A DNA stretch of 64,000 nt, taken from contig OZ287701.1 in NCBI GenBank assembly GCA_965649825.1, positions 1,116,001-1,180,000 of the forward strand, given 5' to 3'. Source of the stretch: Penicillus capitatus. Its lineage: Eukaryota > Chlorophyta. Numbering within the stretch: the stretch's first letter is position 1; the number at the start of each line of letters is the position of its first letter. Positions 20,340 to 30,913 of this stretch are shown here, piece after piece. The notes beneath the pieces are model-generated. The model saw only the letters and a program-made list of their open reading frames with translations, had not been told where the DNA came from and did no database searches. The translations under genes were made by a program, and so were the position numbers.

Positions 20340-21722
20340 ACAGCGGACTTTGGCATCGCAGTGGACTCGTCGGGAAGTGGCTGGGGTGCAGTGCTATTGC
20401 AACAAAAGCAAATTATTTGCTGTGCTTCTGGTTTGTGACCACAAGCATTGAAGCATCAGATTTCGAATCACTTGGAAATGGAGGTAGTGGTCAAAGCTCT
20501 TCGCAAGTTTCATCTATGGATCTTTGGAGGGAGAGTGACGGTGTTCAGTGACAACTCTTCGGTGGCCAGCCTCGCAAATGCAGACAAACGAAGTCCTTTC
20601 GTCCGACGACGGCTGGACCAAATCCAGGAGTGTTGCCCACGGTTGCGTTTCTTGCCGGGGCACTCCAATGTGCTGCCAGATCTTCTCTCGAGGCAGAGCG
20701 AGCTATTTCCGGATTCGTCAAGTGGTATAACGGCCGCCACAATGAGAGAGAGGCCATCGGATTTGGCCGGAGCTCACGCGGGGCATTTCGGAGTCGAAAA
20801 GACCTGGGAGATTGCCAAAGAACTAGGATTATCAGTTACACGGGAGGAAGTCAAAGCCTACTGTCGTCAGTGTCGTGTGTGTCAACAATTTCAACCAAAG
20901 ATCAGGACCGTGCCGTTGGGACGGCTGCCCGAAGCCCTCCGTGCTGGAGAACTCATTTCTATTGACTTCGTTGGCCCCCTACGGGCTGCCCGTACGGGGG
21001 TACGTTATGTCTTTACAATGGTCGATCATTTGACGAGGCTGGGAGCGGCTATGGCGTTCAAGCGATCCACGACGGCTTCGGCTCAGAAAGGGGTGGAATG
21101 GTGGTTTCGAGAGAATGGAGCCCCTAAGCGAATTCTGTCAGATCGAGCAAGCTATTTTAGCTCGCCGACCTTCAGCGCGTGGACAGAGGAATGGGGCGCT
21201 CAGAGTATACCGACTGCCCCGTATGCCCATCATTCGAACGAACTTAACGAACGATGGAATCAGACGTTGGTCAATCGTTTGCGCAGAATGTTGCTCGATC
21301 ACCCTGGAAAGACGTGGATCGACGTGCTGCCATTGGCAGTCGACTGTACAAACCAGGCACCGCACAGCATTACCGGATTCGCTCCTTGGTACCTTTGGTC
21401 GGGCATCACTATCGGAGGTCGGCAGGCTACACTCGAAGAGGTGACGAGAGATAGACAGATTTCCGCTTGGATGACCAGAGAAGCTCGAGACAAAGAACTC
21501 GGGGTTTCTGGACGAATAGAACCGTTTCAGCCATCCATCGGAGAGGAAGTATGGGTCTTCGATGCCGTGTGGATGGAAAGGCTCGACGACAAACTGAGTC
21601 CCTTCTGGGTTGGGCCCTTTGTGATCGTCGAACAGTGTTCTCCGCATGTTTGCCGATTGAGACGTATTGGGTCAAGTCAGAAGATCATTTGCCATGTGGA
21701 CAATTTGAGGCCTTATGTATGA
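20340..21722 (+). pseudogene. Element 1 RNase H and integrase
   Basis: RNase H begins in one frame at about 20345 (FGIAVDSSGSGWGAVLLQQ) and continues in the long frame 20448-21722 (LEMEVVVKAL, VTVFSDNSSVASL, FLPGHSNVLPDLLSR). The integrase then shows the HHCC zinc domain (HAGHFGVEKTW ... CRQCRVCQ) and the DDE core: ISIDFVGP, ILSDRASYF, HSNELNERWNQTL. A C-terminal DKLSPFWVGPFVI resembles the GPY/F module (here GPFVI). It stops at 21720-21722. The integrase part alone is uninterrupted. Confidence 0.85.
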
Positions 21723-21926
21723 CACTCTGTCGGGAGAGGGTCATCCAACAGTGAAGCGCTCAGACTGTCTTCCGTTGGTACATCACTGGGTAGAGATCCC
21801 GGGCCCTTGAGGGCTGGCTAATGTGATACGCCTATCGAATCTTCAAGCTGTTGACCACTGCAACGAGCGAAGGAGCTCAGAGTGGAAGCGGAGATCCCTT
21901 CGGACTTTTTGATCGCGCAGAGAAGC

Positions 21927-22139
21927 GTGTGAACTCCTCATGGTACGGAACCATGATGTCACATTGGTGACGAGGGATCAGAAAGATGACAGTCCGATGC
22001 GACAGGCAAAACTGATGGGATGCTGCGATCGAAGCGATAAATACCGACTCCATGATGAATTAGGTGTAAAAACGTTTTGGTCTTTTGAAGAATTCACGAC
22101 GCGGAACCAATTGCCGATGCCAAACGCGCTCGACCGAAT
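21927..22139 (+). repeat. 210-bp direct repeat, right copy
   Basis: Partner of 16338-16545. Here the reading frame runs on into the gag-protease of element 2. Confidence 0.85.
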
Positions 22140-22743
22140 GACAGCAACCACAGACGAAGACGAAACATGTCGTGTTGTGAGAGATGTGATTGTGAAGGAA
22201 GGCAAGCTACAATTCCCTCTGACACTAAAGACGAAGAATCAAATCATGATTGCGTTCAAAGAATTACTCTCTGAAAATCGCTATTTTGAAGAGAGCCAAC
22301 GTGTAGTTAGAACCGAGGCGGATCGACGCCGGACGCATTTTTCGAAATCCAAAAAAGAGCGCCATGCAAATGTGGACGAAGATGAAGAAGCCATTAACAG
22401 AGCTTATCTCTGCGATGTTGAAAGCAGAAGTGGAACTGAATCCCCGCATGTGTGCAGAAGCTTTCGGTCTAAAAAAGCGTCTATGCACGCGAATCTTAAG
22501 ATGACACGAAAATCAATCCATGCTCTCATAGACACTGGTGCCACAGATTATTTCCTACAAGAGGAATCTATGAGAGCTCTCGGATTGGCCTCAAGCATGC
22601 ACCCTTCAGATAGACACGTCGTCCTGGCCATCGGTGAGCGAGAGAGGATCACGGGATACTTAGATGTACCGGCGAAGCTAGATGGTCGACCTGTCAACTT
22701 CAGCGCTTATATTTTAAGGGCAAAGGCGAAGAAGGGATTATAG
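21940..22743 (+). pseudogene. Element 2 gag-protease
   Basis: 267-codon frame. N-terminal part shares the 210-bp repeat; the middle is charged; the C-terminal part has a retropepsin motif ALIDTGATDYFLQEESMRAL (DTGA active site) and AKLDGRPVNFSAYIL. It then stops before the family's second hydrophobic motif. The protease resembles that of element 1 (LVDTGATACFIQEATVKALG), so the two elements are relatives. Confidence 0.65.
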
Positions 22744-23459
22744 AATACAAGTTCCCCGAGACAAACGGCTACCTCGTGGATTGTAGCTCACAAAAAACTG
22801 ATCAAGGTCGGTGAACCAGAAGTGCAATGCTTCAAGGCACACGAGCCTAAGCAAAAAACGGGTCTGGTCTGGATGCGAATCCGGCAAACAGCCAGGCCTA
22901 GTGCGTTTGCTGGAGCCTCTCAAATACATGCCCTTTAAATGAAATTATAGATTAGTGATCCCCTTAATAGGAATTGGATGGTAGGGCCACAAGAAAAGAG
23001 AGCCATCAACATCCAAATCCAATCAAGTAACGTTCAACTGATCGAAGACGCTACCCGACCAAATTACATCGAGTTTCATGCGAAGACCGACGGGAAGCGC
23101 ATCTGGGGTGTGATGACAAACCACTCCAAAACGGCTGTTGCGCTCACACCGAAAAGCGATCTATGCAATATGATAACACATCTGCAATCATAATGATTCC
23201 TGACCGAGGCATCCGAATCATTAAAGACCGAGAGAAGGTGTCGATGTGTCGAAGCACAGCACTCGACGGAGAAAAATGGAAAGAAGAGTTCCCAGAGCTA
23301 TTTGATGAAACTTTAGGTAAATGTCAATATTATATTGTCAACATTATATTGTCAACCATATCCCCCTCAAATGTCCGCTTGACCCGCGCCAGCAACCGAA
23401 ACCGCCTCCAAGAGGAACGGTCCAGGAGCAAGTTCTGCAGAAAATTTGGACCAGTTGAT

Positions 23460-24800
23460 AAAAGATGGTATCGTCAGTGAAGCGACTCAAGAGCCTCTAC
23501 TCATGCCTATTTTCGGCATTCCTAAAAGGAAGGCGGCGATCGAATTGTGGCTGACTTGCGAAGACTCAACAGTTTTGTGAGAAAAGAGCCTTATGCGAAA
23601 ACTTCGAGAACGAATGTCGTGGCAAGCATTCAACCATTTTTTATCGGTTCAAGCTTGGACATTTCCCAGAGCTTACAACCAGATAGAGTTGGGTCAACAG
23701 ATCAGACTGTTTTTCGGTTTCTCTTACCAAAACAAATAGTATGTTTTTAACAACTGCCGTTTGGTTATTCGAATTCCAGCGGGCGCTCGATAAGACCTTG
23801 CGTAATGTCAAAATGCAATCGCAATTAGTAGTGTATGCAGATGACATCTTGGTGCTGAGTTGTTCCGATGAACAGCATGAAGAAAACCTTCAATTGCTCT
23901 TGATGGCTCTGGTCAAAGACGGCCGGAAACTCAATCCCAAGAAGAGTAAATTCGGAAGAACAAGCTTCCAGTATCTGGTCATGGAATTGACAACTGAAGG
24001 GTGGACCCCAGCGTTAGCAGTGCTCGCCCAATGGAAAGACATGAAGCCCCCTCAAGGAATAAAAGAGTGGCGCAAGGTGAAGGGTTAGTGGAATGAAATT
24101 TGCCGATTTGTATGGAAAGGAGCTACTGTTTCGCAAGCATTAAAGTGCGAAAAATATGGTACATCAGAAGACTGGACAGAATTCTTGAAATTACTCGAAC
24201 AGCACCTTGCCAAGACTACTCTACCATCATCAACGAAAGATTACTCGGTTAGTGTGGACGCATCAAGCACTGGATGGGGCGCGTGCCGGCAGCAAGATCA
24301 AGCCATCATAGCGTCACGTCTGGCCTGTGGAATTTGTAGATGCAGAAGCACCGTTCGAACGAACTTGAAGCTGAAGCGCTGCTACAATCGTTACAGCGAT
24401 TTAAGCCGTTCATCTACGGACAGGGGTGGAGTGGCTGATACGGGCACAGAACATCAGATGGTGATTCCATGTACCTGTTGATTAGACACTCTTCTGTCGA
24501 ATCGTCAGACCGTTCGTGTAAGAAGTCGTGATTTGTGTCTTGTCGTCGGGGCGTCGAAGCGATTGCTACGTCATGGGCCCGAGACGGCATTTTACAACAG
24601 GACGTCACCGTCTACACCGAAAACAGTTCTACGTTCAGCCTGGATAATCCAGACAATTGCAGTCCATTTATGTACAGCGTCTTGTGAAACTTCTGGAGTT
24701 CTGTCCCGACATTCGATTCGTCAACGGCCGAAGCAATGTAATCCCAGACTTTCTGTCACAGATGCCTCATTTGAGAACCATGCAAGATGATCCGTACCGC
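23460..24800 (+). pseudogene. Element 2 reverse transcriptase and RNase H remnants
   Basis: Broken frames: IFGIPKRK then VADLRRLNSFVRKEPYAKT (RT start), SSLDISQ, the palm VVYADDILVLS (about 23826-23858), KKSKFGRTSFQYL, then RNase H pieces SVDASSTGWGACRQQ (about 24251) and FCPDIRFVNGRSNVIPDFLS (about 24695). Several stops and frame changes. Integrase absent. Confidence 0.7.
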
Positions 24801-24818
24801 CTGTTGACAAGGGCACAT

Positions 24819-25300
24819 GACGACCTCCGTTTCCAGATCTACGCAGCACTCATGGACGCGCTCTCGACAGCGAAGACGTGAAGTACTCTCCAGCGGAGCG
24901 AATCGATTATTCAGACTGGTGCCGTTCATGACATCGTAGAGCACGCTGACACCTTTGGCATCGATTCTGGCCGGCGGCGGCTCTCCGTCTTCGCACCAGA
25001 CGACACGAATCTGGTGCACGATCGATGTGCACTTGGAGTAGTGCCGGATCGATCGCTGCATCAGATCCAGTCGATGAAAGGAATTCAGCATCAGCGTCAG
25101 CCGATTCTCGAACAGAACTGAAACCGACTGGTCCATTCCGGCTCTTCGCAGAGACACGCACCGGGCTGGTTGGAATGGACTGGCAGGGGCGACACCGTTT
25201 CAGCAGGACGTCGCCGAACGCAGTGGTGCATCTCTTCGGCAAGCCGTGGTCTCCCGTTCAGAATCGTCCCCATGAACATGCCTATGACCGAGCGGTTCAT
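24819..25300 (-). pseudogene. GT64 glycosyltransferase, copy B, truncated
   Basis: Same first catalytic exon as copies A and C (LTLMLNSFHRLDL, IRVVWCEDGEPP, NNRFAPLE). The first intron is also the same. Sequence then stops matching within exon 3, right after the codons corresponding to ETEAVM, before the DDD metal-binding motif. Everything downstream is retroelement. The copy therefore lacks its catalytic centre and cannot be functional. An ATG equivalent to 7915 of copy A is present at 25300. Confidence 0.85.
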
Positions 25301-25712
25301 GGAGGTGCGCAGGAGGGCGGTCGTGACATGGGACGACGAACAGGAGCAGCCAGGGCCCTGTGCATAGATGCAGGCTTCTCGGTCGCCAGAATCGAATGGG
25401 CGCGGAATTCGGACGGGCAGCTTTTGAGCGACAGAAGGCAAAGAACGACGGCCGACGTCGTTTTCCGCGATCGGACTCTAAATCCATTCCTCACCACCTC
25501 GTCGGCGAAACGGACGGAATGCCTCTCTTCACACAGCGAAGACGCTCCGGGGTCGTACGGTCTTGCCTAGGAACGTCCCATCGCGTCACCTCACGAATCG
25601 CTGCGCAGGGACACAACACAGACACTGTTTACATTGGACATCGACCATCCATCTATCGAAAGCAATCGTCTAAGAATTGGAGTCGACTCAACGCCTGCGG
25701 CTTGGTATCGCA

Positions 25713-28091
25713 CTAGTTGTTGGTTGCATTGGATCTCGTTTCTGTTGGAAGTGCTCGGGTGGTGGACTTCAGCTGATTGAGAACGTCCTGCAGAAGTGAC
25801 CATCTGAATCTACCAGCAGAGATCGTTGCTGAGCAGAGCTTACATCCAATTTCGACGAGAGATTTCGGACTTCGCGTCTCAAGTCCTCCACTTCCAGATG
25901 CTGTTCGACTCCGTGGGCTGGATGTTTCATACTTGTGTTGCGAGAAACCCTTCGTGCCACAGATGATGTCAAGACTGTCGATTCAGATCAAAGGCTTACG
26001 CAGCTGTGTTCTTCTTCTCCTTCTCCACGGTCAGGAAATGAAGATAACGCTTCGGATCTGGCGTGATGAACTTGGTAAACGGCAAATCGTACATCTCGTT
26101 GATGGCTTGGGCTCTTCCCCTGTAGAGCTGCGCCATTTTGTCTCCCGCCGTCTGGGCAACAAGACGCAGTGGGTGACACAGAATGCAAGACGCATGGCGG
26201 CGCACCTCGCTGTAGGCCTGGGACATTGCAGCGATGAGCAGATTCAGAACCGTAATCGTCATCAGGATTTGGAATCCGAAGAAAAAAATGAACTTAACCC
26301 ACGAGGACTTTGCGTGGAAGATATAGTGAAGCTCGAAGTTTCCAAAGATGATCTGAAATGTCGTCGTCAGTAGTTTCTTCACGTTCCTAAACTCTTCGTG
26401 ACACTCGTGATATTGCTGCAGAGCACAGAGCCGATGACTCTATTTGCCAGATAGAAGATCGAAGGGCAGACCTCGTCGTGTCGGTAAAGAGATCCGATAC
26501 AAAGGGAGGCGGCCACACCAGCAATTAAGATATACACAATCCACATTCGCACGGCATAGATAACCTCGATAGCAGAGTCCAAAAATGTTGATCCTTCCCC
26601 CAGTAACCTGAGGAAATGGCAACACACCATCCTTCGATTGTCTCGGCGACAAGTCTCAGGCGGTTACCTGAAGTATCGTTGTACTTGGATAAGAAGTAGT
26701 ATGGTCTGGGTGGCCAGCAGCCATCCAAACCATTCCTCAGTCAGGCCTTGATTTGTCATGTGAAGAATAAAGATGACAGCTTGGAGGACCTGCAGACAGA
26801 TGTCTGCCAGATTCTGCAGCTGAAACCAATCAAATTTTTCCGCCGCCATGGACCAGAGCTCTTGAATAAGGAATGGGCACGAGCAGACAAAGCAAATAAT
26901 GTTGGTGATGTGTGTCAGCAGAGTAATGGTGCGATCGCCAGAGAAGGCCCCGGAGTCATGCTCAACATCACAGAGGAACTCTTCTTTTAGTTCACCGCAT
27001 TCTAGCGCTCCGTGACCATGCTGTCTCTTGTTACTAAAGGAATCAGAATACGCGTAGCTGACTGCAGGCTCGTCGTAGACGTCAACAGTAGAATTCGCAC
27101 TGGCATCTGTGCTGTTGTTGGAATACGAAGGACAGTGCGTCCGAGAATCCTACAGCACAGAGTCCGTCCGTCCATGTCGACCGAATGGAGGCAGGAGAAC
27201 AAACAATATAGAGGCAGATGTAGAGACCGAAGGATACGGTCCAGATCAGGAAGATGCAGAAAACGGCAAGGAGGAAGCGTCGTGCCCAGTGACTCCAGTG
27301 ATAGTCGACCACAGCACGAACAGCCGGAAACTCCCAGACCGAATACGTGGCAGCACCGGAGCCGGATTTCTGGAGAAGAAGGGAGAGAAGATTCCCTTCC
27401 TTTGGATTTGCAATATCTCGCATGCAAACGACATACGCTGTCAGGGTCACCATCTCTTCCCAGCCCACTACACACCACAGGCACAGCTGACCCCAGGGTC
27501 ATCCGTCTCGAGGGGCTCCCCACCATCGATGTGTTGTATGTTCCTCGTCACACGTCCCGCGATGAACTCCGTCCAGTTCGCCTCCCAGTAGGGATCATCT
27601 TCCAGATCCGAACATCGCGTCAGGAAATTGCATCGATTAAAGGCACGCAGGATGTCAGAGTCCTATCGAGATGCATCGTTAGGTGGTATCGAGGAATGAC
27701 GATTTTGCCGGACCTTTGCCTTGAATGTGCCTTGTTTTGCGACGAGCATGTTTTTCAGAACAGTCAGCACATCATCTGGACATGCATCGATAAGATCCTG
27801 AAGCGAGCATTCGGTCCTCAACATCAGCCTAAGACAGCCACAGTTGCACACAGCACGACCGCTGCGTTACGTCTACACTGTTGCTGGATCGACATCGACA
27901 CAAGCCTCAGCAAACACCGATTCGCTAAACGGACACGAGGCGCCCGCCAAAAACGTGTCGATTTCGGATGGCTGTGTCAGAATGGAATCACAGTGCCTAT
28001 CATTGATGATATCATCTCTCTCTTCGTCCACCGGCGCCAGTTGCTGGTAGAGATGCGAGACAGGCGAGTTCTTTCCTCTCCAGTTTTTCAT
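25713..28091 (-). CDS. TRP-like cation channel, copy B
   Basis: Near-identical to TRP-A with the same exons: LIDACPDDVLTVLKNML, GWEEMVTL, WEFPAVRAVVDYHWSHW, TM3 and TM4 (ADICLQVLQAVIFILHM, WFGWLLATQTILLL), TM5 (VYILIAGVAASLCIGSLY), FQIIFGNFELHY, FQILMTITVLNLLIAAMSQA, PKRYLHFLTVEKEKKN, and the terminal coiled coil VEDLRREVRNLSSKL. Coding blocks stay open. The 54-nt intron after AYSE is a multiple of three without stop here, so retention would keep the frame. The stop TAG lies at 25713-25715. The start is tentative, as for copy A. It no longer has a functional GT64 neighbour. Confidence 0.75.
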
Positions 28092-28389
28092 GTCCTCTCA
28101 AATCGGCGTGCGAACGGCGGCGGTCGACTCAAGAAAGCTGCGACGACGTGGGAAAAAATAACACGCGGACTTTGGACGTTTTGAGCGGACGACTTATGGA
28201 TGTCTAGGGCTCAGCGCTAAAACGACTGCCTCAGGCGAATGATACTGATGACGATGACGTAATCCGATTTGCAGGAAAGAGGTAGGCGGTCGCCAGGGGC
28301 ATGTATCCCTGTCGTCCAGATCGGAAGCTACAAAGCTGATTTAAATGATTGTATGCAATTGAAATTAATAGTGTGCAGGATGAAATCAA

Positions 28390-29126
28390 AACAATAATAG
28401 AAGAACAAGGATATGTAAGAAACGCAGACAGTTTTCGTGCAAGCTTGGGCGAAGGATGATGTGTTAGATGGAAGGTCAGAGATCGTCGGCTAGATCCAAA
28501 TGCTTTCATCCGAGCCTCTTGAGTGAGTAGGGCTGTGCACCAGAGCAGATGGTTGCTGGTTTCAGGATGCTTTGAGTAGAGACGGTATTTAGTATCTGAA
28601 AGGTCATGGCCACGCGCCACAAAGTAGAATCTTATTGGGAAATGTGCGAATAGAGACACGAAGATCAGCCGGGCGTCTAATCTATTCATGTTGGTCTGTG
28701 GAACAGGTTTGGCATGTGTGTGGTGTATCTAGCCTGGTTCTTTGATCCCAGTGGCCTTTGAGCCTGTAGTCCAAAAGCGAGAGAGATGGTCTTATATGTA
28801 GCTTCTGACGGTAGCCTTGAAATGCTTTTGTCCATAACAGGAGTAGGTGACATTATGGATGATTCGCAGCAGGGTCCGACATCACATGGAACGCCCGATT
28901 GGCGGAGTCTTCGAATTTTTGTCCGCGGTAGGTCTGTCGGAGAACAGTGCGTTGCCCTGTCGGTCATGAGTTTAAGTCTCTGATGTTTTCTTTCCGGATC
29001 CGTGGTCCGAGGACAAGAAGCTCGTATGTTACATGTTCTTTGATGGGCCACGGTTAGGCTAGTGTTCTCTGATGAATTGCGATGGTAATCATCTAAAAAA
29101 ATGAACACATAAACGAACGCGCACAA
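28390..29126 (-). pseudogene. Older LINE C-terminal relic in segment B
   Basis: Same sequence as 12168-12895 (RLDARLIFVSLFAHFPIRFY, PETSNHLLWCTALL). Here it is not interrupted by the younger LINE, so it shows the pre-insertion state. Confidence 0.5.
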
Positions 29127-29314
29127 TCAAAGAATTGTAACCGCGATCTACACGTTTTTGCGAACGGGCAGCATTCCGCGAACGCGCATTGCTCCAACTT
29201 TCCGAGCGAACCACAGTGTGGTTTCGGAGCGAGGTCTGCATGGTCTGCTCCTCTTCGGATTGAGCCTATTCTGGATGACTACACTTTGGAGCCGTCAATC
29301 TGCCGATCGTTCAG

Positions 29315-30172
29315 ATGTCAGAGAACACACGCTTGAGACCATCCGAAACTCCGATTCAAGGACAAGGCGACTGGACAGACGACTACATCTTCAGTATAAT
29401 AAGGAATCTGGATCTTCAACTGCTCCACGAGACAGGGGAGATAAAGGCCGTGGCAGTAATCTTGTATTCTACAACAAACAAGTGTGACGACATCGTGGAA
29501 CAGCTTAGGACAATGCGAACAGAAGACAATTCACACATGGAATCCTGCACGCACTACAAAAGGGGACACAAGTGAAGAACATAACGATCTTGGAGGACGA
29601 ACGCAAAAATCGGTCATTGATGCGCTGGGCGAATATCCGAACAGTGTCATCGTGTACGACGCGCCGCAGGGAATGGCCCTAAGTGAGGCAAAGGTTCTTG
29701 TCAATGTGCTATTAGAGGGAGGATCACTTACATGGGACGGAAGAACGATAAGAACCACAAACAGTTTGCTATTCTTAGTAGTGAGTGGGACATCATCCGA
29801 TATTGAATGGCGACCGACGAAGCTGCTAGGTACAGCGGACACCGAGTATACGAAATGATCGTCGGAGATAGCGAAGACAACGAAACCCATGTCTCGATCG
29901 CAAGGGCCCTGCGTCGAAGATTTGAAGACGCTGTGCCCATCTCCCAAAATGATCATCTGAAGGCACAGGAAAATGAACCGGATGCGATGATCGAAGAGTC
30001 TGCAGGGAGTCTAGAGCTAACGCTCGAGGAAAGTGAACGGTCGATGGAAATACCAGAACAAGAAGCAGTGACAGAGATGACACGGAAGATGTCTTCGATC
30101 TGCCAGAAGTTGAAGACGCTCTGCTTCAAACCGAGTGGCGGCTCAGAGTGGAATGGGAGGAGGTTACGCTAG
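29315..30172 (+). pseudogene. AAA+ (torsin/Clp-like) ATPase fragment, segment B
   Basis: Copy of 13084-14028: SVIDALGEYPNSVIVYD, AKVLVNVLLEGGSLTWDGRT, NSLLFLVVSG, ARALRRRFEDAVPI. It is shortened at the 3' end. About 110 bp present in A between two short GAGTGG-containing blocks are missing, and the copy ends at the LTR at 30173. The same missing Walker A and frame change apply. Confidence 0.45.
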
Positions 30173-30381
30173 TGTAAAACCTCGCCTTGGGCCCATGACG
30201 TAGCAGACACGCTTCGACGCCCAGAACGATTCGCGTTACAATCGGTGTCGTCAGAACAATCGCACGAAAAGAAATCCACACAGAGCGATACGACTGATCG
30301 GCTTCCCTTCTTTATTCTTTTGCCGAAAATCGCGTCTCGCTTTCCCCCTTTATTAATCTTGTTCGACAGTCGGGTTTCACA
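30173..30381 (-). repeat. LTR of old minus-strand gypsy (element 4), 3' LTR
   Basis: About 209 bp, TGTAAAAC...GGTTTCACA on the plus strand, bounded by TG and CA. Resembles 45270-45469 along its length (GGGCCCATGACG, CTTCGACGCCCAGAA, CGGCTTCC, CCCCCTTTATT, CGGGTTTCACA) with clear divergence. On the minus strand the block AATAAAGGGGG could be a polyadenylation signal. It is the downstream LTR of the minus-strand element whose pol is at 35.9-38.6 kb. Confidence 0.65.
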
Positions 30382-30519
30382 GGCTTCCCGCGCACTCCGA
30401 CCTCGGTACTTCTTCAGCCTATTGGCATGAACAAGTCGTCTAACGGTTCTCTGGGCCCCAGTCTTTTCCCTCATCCTCCACTGTATTCGGTTTCGCTTTT
30501 CAGCGAGGATAAAGGGTCC

Positions 30520-30859
30520 TGTAGGAAATGAACCTCTAACTGTCAGCTGTGTAGCCACCGGAAGCGGTGGAGCCGTCACATAACCATCCAGGCGCGCTGA
30601 CCATCGGTCGCGACGGATGTCGGCTCTCGACCTAACTTCCCCATAACGTAAGGGGTGTGGTTATGCTGCATACACTAGGAGTTCGCAGCTGTTAGGACGT
30701 AAGGGTAGGAAGTCCATAACCACCCTGGGTATATAAGGTCGACAATTCACCTTGTAACAACTCCTATTCGTGTCGCACCAAATCTGACTGCGTTTCTGTC
30801 GTGACGTTGCGCGAAGACTCGACTATCTTTGAAACACGTCGTTACATCGATTCCCAATA
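30520..30859 (+). repeat. Element 3, 5' LTR
   Basis: 340 bp, TGTAGGAAAT...TTCCCAATA. It contains a TATA box (GGGTATATAAGG near 30748), so transcription probably starts about 30 bp downstream. Differs from the 3' LTR at only two positions: A/G near 30672 and G/A near 30694. Confidence 0.95.
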
Positions 30860-30861
30860 TC

Positions 30862-30880
30862 TGGTGGACCTCCGGGGCAA
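30862..30880 (+). other. Element 3 primer-binding-site candidate
   Basis: TGGTGGACCTCCGGGG starts two bases after the LTR and has the TGG expected for pairing to a tRNA CCA end. I cannot assign the tRNA without the host tRNA set. Element 4 has the same two-base gap before TGG. Confidence 0.6.
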
Positions 30881-30913
30881 CTATCAAGCGTTTCCTATCG
30901 TTTGTGGCAAACC

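Larger units (their letters stand above)
16546..21926 (+). mobile_element. Decayed Ty3/gypsy retrotransposon, element 1
   Basis: About 5.4 kb between two copies of a 210-bp repeat. Domain order gag, protease, RT, RNase H, integrase identifies Ty3/gypsy (Metaviridae). Frames are shifted several times between domains, so it is not active. No LTR pair could be recognised at its edges. Wording around the integrase (AGELISIDFVGPL, DHLTRLG) closely resembles element 5 at 38.7-44.6 kb (AGELISVDVIGPL, DHLTRLG), so the two belong to one lineage. Confidence 0.8.
21927..24815 (+). mobile_element. Decayed Ty3/gypsy retrotransposon, element 2 (3' part)
   Basis: Gag-protease, RT and RNase H in order, no integrase. 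It ends abruptly at the left breakpoint of segmental copy B, immediately after the RNase H end (LLEFCPDIRFVNGRSNVIPD). Its 5' part is plausibly 15.3-16.5 kb, with element 1 inserted between. Strongly mutated with many stops. Confidence 0.7.
24819..30172. repeat. Segmental duplication, copy B
   Basis: Collinear with segment A 7430-14046 once the LINE insertion and about 110 bp near 13.9 kb are removed from A. Contains the 5' part of GT64, a complete TRP-like gene, the old LINE relic and the AAA-like fragment. The left edge falls inside GT64 exon 3 next to element 2; the right edge (GGTTACGCTAG) abuts the LTR at 30173. By eye only a few percent of bases differ. Confidence 0.9.

Noticed and set aside
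20975-21005. Inverted repeat around CCTACGGGCTGCCCGTACGG as hairpin or terminator
   Set aside because: It lies within conserved integrase codons (GPLRAARTGVRY) and is explained by coding constraint and chance.
16338-22139. The 210-bp repeats as LTRs of element 1
   Set aside because: They are coding in frame with element 2 gag-protease, have no TG...CA ends, TATA box, primer site or purine tract, and the right copy continues in frame into another element.
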